A DNA stretch of 64,000 nucleotides from a virus. The notes beneath the pieces were generated by a model. That model saw nothing but the letters and a program-made list of their open reading frames with translations. It did not search any database and had not been told where the DNA came from. Positions within the stretch are counted from its first letter, which is position 1; each line of letters starts with the position of its first letter. Positions 59,060-64,000 of this stretch are shown piece by piece. The stretch spans positions 32,166-96,165 of IMG/VR virus record IMGVR_UViG_3300046674_000373. One strand, 5' to 3'. The translations under genes and the position numbers were made by a program.

Positions 59060-59818
59060 CTATATGTAGCGGAGCCATTCGAGGGGCTCGGTGAGGACAA
59101 GTTTGTTGTGCTTGGCGCCGTTCAGTTTCGCGGGGATGACCTGGCAATTGGCAGCCACGTGCAGCCCGCTCGCCAAGTCCGCCATCAGAGGGATCATATG
59201 GTCAGCCTCCCATTTGAGGCCGGTCGTGGCGCGGCGCCGGCGCGCCAGATCGGCAGCCTCGATCCACACGAACTGGTCGAATTCGCCAAACCACGGTGGC
59301 ACGGCCTTCTTCTTTCGAGCACGGCGGTGCGCGTGCGCAGCACGCTTTTTATCTGGATTCGCCTCTCTCCAACGACGCACCTTGGCTACAATCTGCTGGC
59401 TGTTTTCGATCCGTTTTTTGCGCCGGCTTTCCAGTATCCGGTCTTTGTTCGCCTCGAAGTATTTTCGGCGAGCCTCGGCGAGAGCGTCTTTGTTCGCTGC
59501 ACGCCACTGTCGGTGACGTTCGGTGACTGCTGCGCGATTTTTCTGTTCGTACTGGCGCGCGTATTCTTTTCGCTGCGCTACATTGGCACGATACTTCGCC
59601 TTATCGAACTCGGCCAACCGCTCGCGGTTTTCTTCGCGATATCTCCGCGCATACTCCGCCGCTTCTTCTCGGTTGGATTCATACCGTGCAGAGCGGCATG
59701 CAAAACATTGGTTGTTCCCGACGTATCGCTCTGCAACATGGCCACTTGGGCAAGGAACCCCAGTGAAGAACTTCTTCAGCCCTTGCTCTTTAGCTTCCGA
59801 TCGCGTGATGAGGTTCAC
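59060..59818 (-). CDS. HNH endonuclease with long helical repeats
   Basis: 252 residues. N-terminal zinc-finger-like CPSGHVAERYVGNNQCFAC, a long charged helix built from repeats around REENRERLAE / EANKDRILES / REANPDKKRA, and a C-terminal HNH core WEADHMIPLMADLASGLHVAANCQVIP..LNGAKHN. Typical of mobile nucleases in phages. Overlaps the NUDIX-like gene by ATGA. Confidence 0.83.
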   Translation of the reverse strand: MNLITRSEAKEQGLKKFFTGVPCPSGHVAERYVGNNQCFACRSARYESNREEAAEYARRYREENRERLAEFDKAKYRANVAQRKEYARQYEQKNRAAVTERHRQWRAANKDALAEARRKYFEANKDRILESRRKKRIENSQQIVAKVRRWREANPDKKRAAHAHRRARKKKAVPPWFGEFDQFVWIEAADLARRRRATTGLKWEADHMIPLMADLASGLHVAANCQVIPAKLNGAKHNKLVLTEPLEWLRYI

Positions 59819-60567
59819 TTTTGCGGCGTCGGGCCAGCGCCTATCGCTTCAGCGATCGGCCAGTCGGCGGGACCGTTCAATTGCTCGTAAAGGTGACCTC
59901 GCGGGCAGAGCAAAACAGCTTGGGACTCCCATCCGCACTGGGTAGGGTCTCCTCCAACGCGGCGCGCGCGATACATTCTGGCGACAGATGTCGTCCGTTC
60001 GTAATCGCCGATCCAACCAGTAATTTGAACGCGAAGACCACTTTCCTCGAAAGCTTCCTTCAATGCGTTTCCTTGCAGCGATAGTCCATCCTCCATCGAG
60101 CCTTTGGGCCACGAGGCATCGTACCCCCCAAAACCGTTAGTTGGGCAAACGAGCCAGACGCGACCATCAGGTTCCTCAATCACCACGCCCGAACTGGCCT
60201 TCTTCCCAAGCGGGACATGCAGCGCCGGCTCATGCAGGTCATGCATAATGCCATCCTCGTAGTTCCACCCTTCAATCGTCTTCGGATGATCCTTCCAGCT
60301 GCGCAGCGCGACCTTGTTCAGCGACAGCGGCGCGTCGCCGTTCGGCACGAACGTGGCCACCGCATCAGGCGACGTCCAGGTCGAGGGGGCGGATGCGTGG
60401 TGCGGCAGCTCGACCAGGACAGGCTTCCCATTTTCGCCATGGCGGGGATGGTGGTAGGAATTCGGCAGGCTGACTTCGCCGCGCTCGTACGGACGCACGT
60501 AGGTGCCGTCGGCGCGCACGTGGCCCTTGACGTGGGCCTTAGCGAGATCGTCTTGGAGCTCCATCAA
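59815..60567 (-). CDS. NUDIX-like hydrolase
   Basis: 250 residues. The first 100 residues are a separate region (VRADGTYVRPYERGEVSLPN; HGENGKPVLVELP) found in phage polyvalent-type proteins. The NUDIX box is WPKGSMEDGLSLQGNALKEAFEESG, with KE-x2-EE-x-G intact but the first Glu of the box replaced by Leu. NUDIX enzymes cleave nucleoside diphosphate-X compounds, including ADP-ribose. Coupled to both neighbours. Confidence 0.78.
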   Translation of the reverse strand: MMELQDDLAKAHVKGHVRADGTYVRPYERGEVSLPNSYHHPRHGENGKPVLVELPHHASAPSTWTSPDAVATFVPNGDAPLSLNKVALRSWKDHPKTIEGWNYEDGIMHDLHEPALHVPLGKKASSGVVIEEPDGRVWLVCPTNGFGGYDASWPKGSMEDGLSLQGNALKEAFEESGLRVQITGWIGDYERTTSVARMYRARRVGGDPTQCGWESQAVLLCPRGHLYEQLNGPADWPIAEAIGAGPTPQK

Positions 60568-61052
60568 GCCGCCCCATCGAGACCGAGCAGCTGGTTGGCG
60601 AACTCTGCCACGGCCGTGTCGAGCGCCTTCTGGAGCGCGGGGAAGCTGTCCTCGGTTTGGTGCTGGCGCATCAGCTCGCCGATCTTGCTGGCGAAGATCA
60701 TGAACGCGTCACGCACCGCCAGGCGCAGCTCGCCGTCGATGTGCAGCGCCAGCGCGAGGTGGTGGCCGAGATGGTCGGGCGTGTTCCAGGGACCGCGGCT
60801 GTAGGGCGTCGTGTCCAGGCCGGCGCCGATGAACAGCTCGTTCATCCGGAAGCACTCGTTCGTGAGCCAAGCCATCAGGTCCTTGTGGCTGGACTGGCCG
60901 TAGCGCCGGATCAGGTCGGCCGCGAACTGGCGCACGATCGCACTCACGGCCTCGGTCGAGTTCAACCAGGGCGGCGAGTTGTCGGCGTTCGGCCCCTTGA
61001 CCCCCGAGTCATCGGTGGCCATGCGCTCCATGTTCTTTTCTTGTTCGCTCAT
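60564..61052 (-). CDS. helical protein of unknown function
   Basis: 162 residues with GAGGA site 10 bases from the ATG. Helical throughout (VSAIVRQFAADLIRRYG, MAWLTNECFRMNELFIGAGLD, DHLGHHLALALHIDGELRLAV). Lies between the ADP-ribosyltransferase protein and the NUDIX protein. No family recognised; a partner of either is possible. Confidence 0.7.
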   Translation of the reverse strand: MSEQEKNMERMATDDSGVKGPNADNSPPWLNSTEAVSAIVRQFAADLIRRYGQSSHKDLMAWLTNECFRMNELFIGAGLDTTPYSRGPWNTPDHLGHHLALALHIDGELRLAVRDAFMIFASKIGELMRQHQTEDSFPALQKALDTAVAEFANQLLGLDGAA

Positions 61053-61055
61053 GAA

Positions 61056-64000
61056 TTAGTCCTCGTGCGGCAGGGCCATCAGGTCAACAATTGTTTTCGG
61101 GCCGTGGCTGTGACCTTTGCTGTCCACGAAGTTCTTGTGATGGGTGACGTTCAATACGGCATATCTTACATTATTTTTGATGATTATTTCCCGTTCGGAA
61201 GACCCGAAGTTTGAGAAAGACGTGGCGTGCAGACCTTTTACACCTTTGCCGACGTGGATTTTTAGCCAAGTCTTGTGGCCGGAAAAAGCTGGGGATGACC
61301 CGAAGGACGACGACTGGAACGACCCGTCCTGAATAACAGCGCCCGTGACCGATTTGTAGGTGTCCTCGCCCACGCCGATGCCGCGCCAGAGGATGGTGCC
61401 CTCCGGGATGTCGATCGCGGCTTTTTTGAAGGCTTTCACCATCGGCTGGGCGTTGTGGTAGGCACCCGAGGCCGTGTCACCCGACCGGAGCGCCTGGTTC
61501 CAGTTCGCGTAGGCGCTGCCGGTATAGGCCTTGCACGCCGTCTGCTCGGCCGAGGTCAGCGCCTGGAACGTAGCCTTGCAAGCGTTCTTGAACTCGATCA
61601 GCTTCGGGCTGACGTTTTCCCACTGTTCCTCGAACGCCCCGTCGTCCGGCGACGGCAGGCCGGCCGCTGCCGACTTGCTCAGCACCAGGTAGTCCGCGGC
61701 CTTCGCGGCGTGCGCCTTGAACTTCGTGTAGTCGACCGGCGTGAAGTCGGCCGCCAGCGACATCGCCGCGGCGGAATAGCTCTGGGTGAACGACCCGTTC
61801 TGAACGGTCTTGTAGGTCGCCTTCGTCTGCGCCTCGAGCTCGGCGGTGACCTGCTTGAAATACTCCTTGATCTCGCCGGCCGGGTGCTGCGCGAACGGCA
61901 TCTTGACGCCGGTCTTCTGCCCGGTCGCCTTGTCGATCTGGTCGAAGGTCAGGTTCTGGACCGGCTCCGGTTCTTTGTGGTGAATCGCCGCGTCGTAGAT
62001 CGACTGCCCGGCCTGGTTGTTGGCCTCGTTGACGTGCTGGACCGACGACTTCCAGGTGCTCGTCGGGCCCTGGTTGCCGTTCATGAAGAAGTTGGGCGGG
62101 GTCGGGATCGCGTCCGCGTGGAATCCCTTCGGCGGGACTTTGATCTTAGCCCACTGCACGCCGAACTTCTCACCGGTCTCGACGATGCGCTCGCCCGGCT
62201 TGAGCCGCACCCACGAGGTGCCCTTGGCGACGCCCTGCGCCGCTTTCGGGTACTTCGCCAGCAGGTCGGCCTTGCGCGCGATCAGGGTGACGGCCAGCGC
62301 CTTCTTCGCTGCAGCGTCGCCCGGGCCGAACTGTTCGACCAGGCCCTTGATCTGTTCGTCGGTGACGGCCGCCACCTTCGCCACCGAGGCGGCGATATCG
62401 GCCTGGGTCATCTTCCCGAAGATCGACGCGGCCTGCGGATTTTTCGACGCATCCCGAAGCGTATCGAGATCGGTAACGTGCGGGCCGAACTCGCCAGGTT
62501 TCTTCTTGCTGCCCTGCGCGCGGTACTCGAGCGAGCCGCCGGCATCGACCCGCACGGCCTTGCCGTCGGCGCCGATCTGCAGGTTGTCGTAGCCCAGGCC
62601 GACCACATCCCAGTTGCCCAGCCACGCGTCGACCGCGAAGCCGCCCTGGGCATCCGGTGTCTTTGCCAGCTGCGCCGGGGTCTTGCCTTTCTTGACCTCG
62701 ACCCACTTGCTCGCGATGCCGATCTTGCCGCCCTTGGTGACCAGCATCGCGCGCTGGCTGGCCAGGCCCGCGGCCGCGTACAGCTTCGCGGCCAGCACCT
62801 CGGACTTGGCGATGTCCTCGTTTTCTGGGAACTTGCAGTAATACTCGGTGCCGTCCGGTGCCTTGAACTTGCCGCCCGGGTTCGAGCCGCCCTGCGGGCC
62901 GATCTGCTGCCAGTCGTCCATGGACGGAACAGCACCAGGCGTCGCGGCGGGCTTCTGGGGCTTCGGAGCGGGTGCAGGCTTTGGCCCCACGGCGGGGGCG
63001 CTGGCCGCGCCGGCGACCGGCTTGTATCCCTTCCCGGTCTTCTCCTTGATCAGCTTTTCCTTGGCCGCCTGAGCTGACGCTGCGCTGCCGAAATCTTTCT
63101 CCGTCGTCTGCTGCGCCTTGCCGATCTTCCCGTACTTGGTGACCAGTTTCGAACCGTGCACCGAGACCGACCACTGCTTGTTGTGGCCGTCTTCGGTGTG
63201 GTGGAACACGAGCTCCGGGCCCGCTGGAGAGGCGGCCGCCGGCTCATCCTGCTTGTGCCAGTGCCCATCCTTGAACACGAGCGTGCCGCCGTCGGCGGCT
63301 GGCTTGGTGTCGCCGTCCTTGGGGCCCGGCTCGGGCGTGGCGCCACCGTGCTGCTTGTTGAGCTTCGCCACGACATCGTGGTTCAGCACGTCGTGCCACT
63401 GCTCGCTGTCGGCCACCTTGAACTGCCAGCCGTGCTCTGCGTTGGCGTCCTTCTTGTACTCGTGGCCGTCCATGTGCACCGAGCCTGACTGGCTCGCTTC
63501 GGGTGTCACAGTGGTCTGCTGCGTCGGGCTCGACTGTGACGTTTGCGCCGGCGCGCCCTCCTTCAGCGCCGCGATCGCCGCCTGCGCGACCAGCGCGAGC
63601 TTCTTGTTGTAGGTGTTCTTGCCCCATGTCATCGCCTCGAGCGCGGCCACGTCGCCGGCCTCGGCAGCGGTCTTGATTGCGGCCAGCTTCTTGTTGACCG
63701 TCGCAGCGTTTGTGTTCGACGTGGGTAGCTGCAGCGTGTCCCAGGGGATTTGGGCGAGCAGATCCTTTGCCGTCGGCTTCGCGGGCGCTCCGGACGGTTC
63801 AGCCTTCGGCGTCTTCGCAGCGACAGCCTTCTTCGCTTTTTGCGCTGGCGTGGGGGCAGGCGCGGGCGCCGGAGGCGTAGCAGGCTCCTCTGCAACGGCC
63901 GGCGCTGCGCCCTGGAGCGCGTCGATCAGGTCGAGGTGGAAATGCAGCAGCTGCTTGCTGTTCTGGCTCTTCCCCTGCCAGGCCGCGCTGCCGTCGTTGG
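61056..64000 (-). CDS. giant WGR / kinase-like / ADP-ribosyltransferase protein, cut by the window edge
   Basis: At least 980 residues; the frame stays open to base 64000. Order from N to C: Pro/Ala/Lys linkers, a WGR domain near 63020-63215 (WSVSVHGSKLVTKYGKIGKAQ ... KEKTGKGY), a HipA/PI-kinase-like region near 62230-62890 (NWDVVGLGYDNL, RVDAGGSLEYRA), and a C-terminal ADP-ribosyltransferase of the R-S-ExE class: Arg in LWRG (61383-61385), SSSF (near 61310), Glu-x-Glu in SEREI (61188-61196). All three key ART motifs are present. Likely delivered into the host with the genome. Confidence 0.82.
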   Translation of the reverse strand, partial: NDGSAAWQGKSQNSKQLLHFHLDLIDALQGAAPAVAEEPATPPAPAPAPTPAQKAKKAVAAKTPKAEPSGAPAKPTAKDLLAQIPWDTLQLPTSNTNAATVNKKLAAIKTAAEAGDVAALEAMTWGKNTYNKKLALVAQAAIAALKEGAPAQTSQSSPTQQTTVTPEASQSGSVHMDGHEYKKDANAEHGWQFKVADSEQWHDVLNHDVVAKLNKQHGGATPEPGPKDGDTKPAADGGTLVFKDGHWHKQDEPAAASPAGPELVFHHTEDGHNKQWSVSVHGSKLVTKYGKIGKAQQTTEKDFGSAASAQAAKEKLIKEKTGKGYKPVAGAASAPAVGPKPAPAPKPQKPAATPGAVPSMDDWQQIGPQGGSNPGGKFKAPDGTEYYCKFPENEDIAKSEVLAAKLYAAAGLASQRAMLVTKGGKIGIASKWVEVKKGKTPAQLAKTPDAQGGFAVDAWLGNWDVVGLGYDNLQIGADGKAVRVDAGGSLEYRAQGSKKKPGEFGPHVTDLDTLRDASKNPQAASIFGKMTQADIAASVAKVAAVTDEQIKGLVEQFGPGDAAAKKALAVTLIARKADLLAKYPKAAQGVAKGTSWVRLKPGERIVETGEKFGVQWAKIKVPPKGFHADAIPTPPNFFMNGNQGPTSTWKSSVQHVNEANNQAGQSIYDAAIHHKEPEPVQNLTFDQIDKATGQKTGVKMPFAQHPAGEIKEYFKQVTAELEAQTKATYKTVQNGSFTQSYSAAAMSLAADFTPVDYTKFKAHAAKAADYLVLSKSAAAGLPSPDDGAFEEQWENVSPKLIEFKNACKATFQALTSAEQTACKAYTGSAYANWNQALRSGDTASGAYHNAQPMVKAFKKAAIDIPEGTILWRGIGVGEDTYKSVTGAVIQDGSFQSSSFGSSPAFSGHKTWLKIHVGKGVKGLHATSFSNFGSSEREIIIKNNVRYAVLNVTHHKNFVDSKGHSHGPKTIVDLMALPHED

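Noticed and set aside
60564-61052. Helical 162-residue protein as terminase small subunit
   Set aside because: No DNA-binding helix-turn-helix or TerS-like arrangement is visible and it lies four genes away from TerL.
1-64000. tRNA, rRNA and CRISPR arrays
   Set aside because: No convincing cloverleaf, rRNA segment or regularly spaced repeat array was seen on reading both strands.

Overview
The window is almost entirely the genome of a tailed phage with a contractile tail (a myovirus). It has a sheath, tube, baseplate J/W/V-type proteins, a tape measure, tailspikes, a full head-packaging set, a lysis cassette and a tyrosine integrase. Base composition is GC-rich. The flavour of the proteins (AraC-type regulator, small accessory proteins) suggests a beta-proteobacterial host, perhaps Burkholderiales/Oxalobacteraceae; this is an impression, not a proof. 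No unambiguous host gene is seen. Phage genes lie on both sides of the integrase, and possible integrase arm sites (TGCGCCCTA) flank an uninterrupted 190-bp stretch. The sequence may therefore be a phage contig, an episomal phage or a permuted circular genome rather than a prophage with int at its edge. Both window ends cut genes: an HNH nuclease on the left and a giant ADP-ribosyltransferase protein on the right.

Layout. 1-2315 (-): HNH nuclease, SF2 helicase and a small regulator-like protein. 2492-10477 (+): early operon with a RecE-like nuclease, an SbcC/RecF-like ATPase, a probable annealing protein, an excisionase-like HTH protein, a RecD/Dda-like helicase and small conserved genes, ending in a terminator. 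10517-11933: attachment-site candidate and integrase. 11899-13706 (-): lysis genes (TM protein, holin, secreted endolysin, Rz, Rz1). 13795-24947 (-): fibres, two paralogous tailspikes, baseplate. 24983-33302 (-): spike, hub, tape measure, frameshifted tail chaperone, tube, sheath. 33302-40428: connector genes, major capsid protein, scaffold and protease, with one inverted gene (34179-35024, +). 40468-47539: small genes, a 1510-residue SNF2-helicase protein, a + strand AraC regulator and a MuF-like protein. 47562-48704: a mostly non-coding, structured regulatory stretch with one 53-residue gene. 48705-50752: portal. 50862-55075 (+): an inserted accessory operon of a dozen small genes including an acyl carrier protein. 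55072-64000 (-): terminase, two HNH nucleases, a NUDIX-like protein, and a WGR/kinase-like/ADP-ribosyltransferase protein.

The most striking observation is a repeated element, (G/A)(T/G)CGTGA(C), then a fixed A and a fixed T in a -10-like box. It lies at twelve places, each directly in front of a late gene or module, on both strands. In seven cases the A of ATG is exactly 7 bases after the box T, and in two more it is 8 or 10 bases after it; none of these starts has a Shine-Dalgarno sequence. This looks like a family of phage-specific promoters that make leaderless or nearly leaderless late mRNAs, and it parses the structural region into functional transcription units. Other notable points: a +1 frameshift site UCC UUU CGA in the tail chaperone, a terminase that appears to be two terminases fused, a shared 29-30 residue segment in the protease and the capsid protein, and two very large multidomain proteins that fit the polyvalent (injected effector) class.
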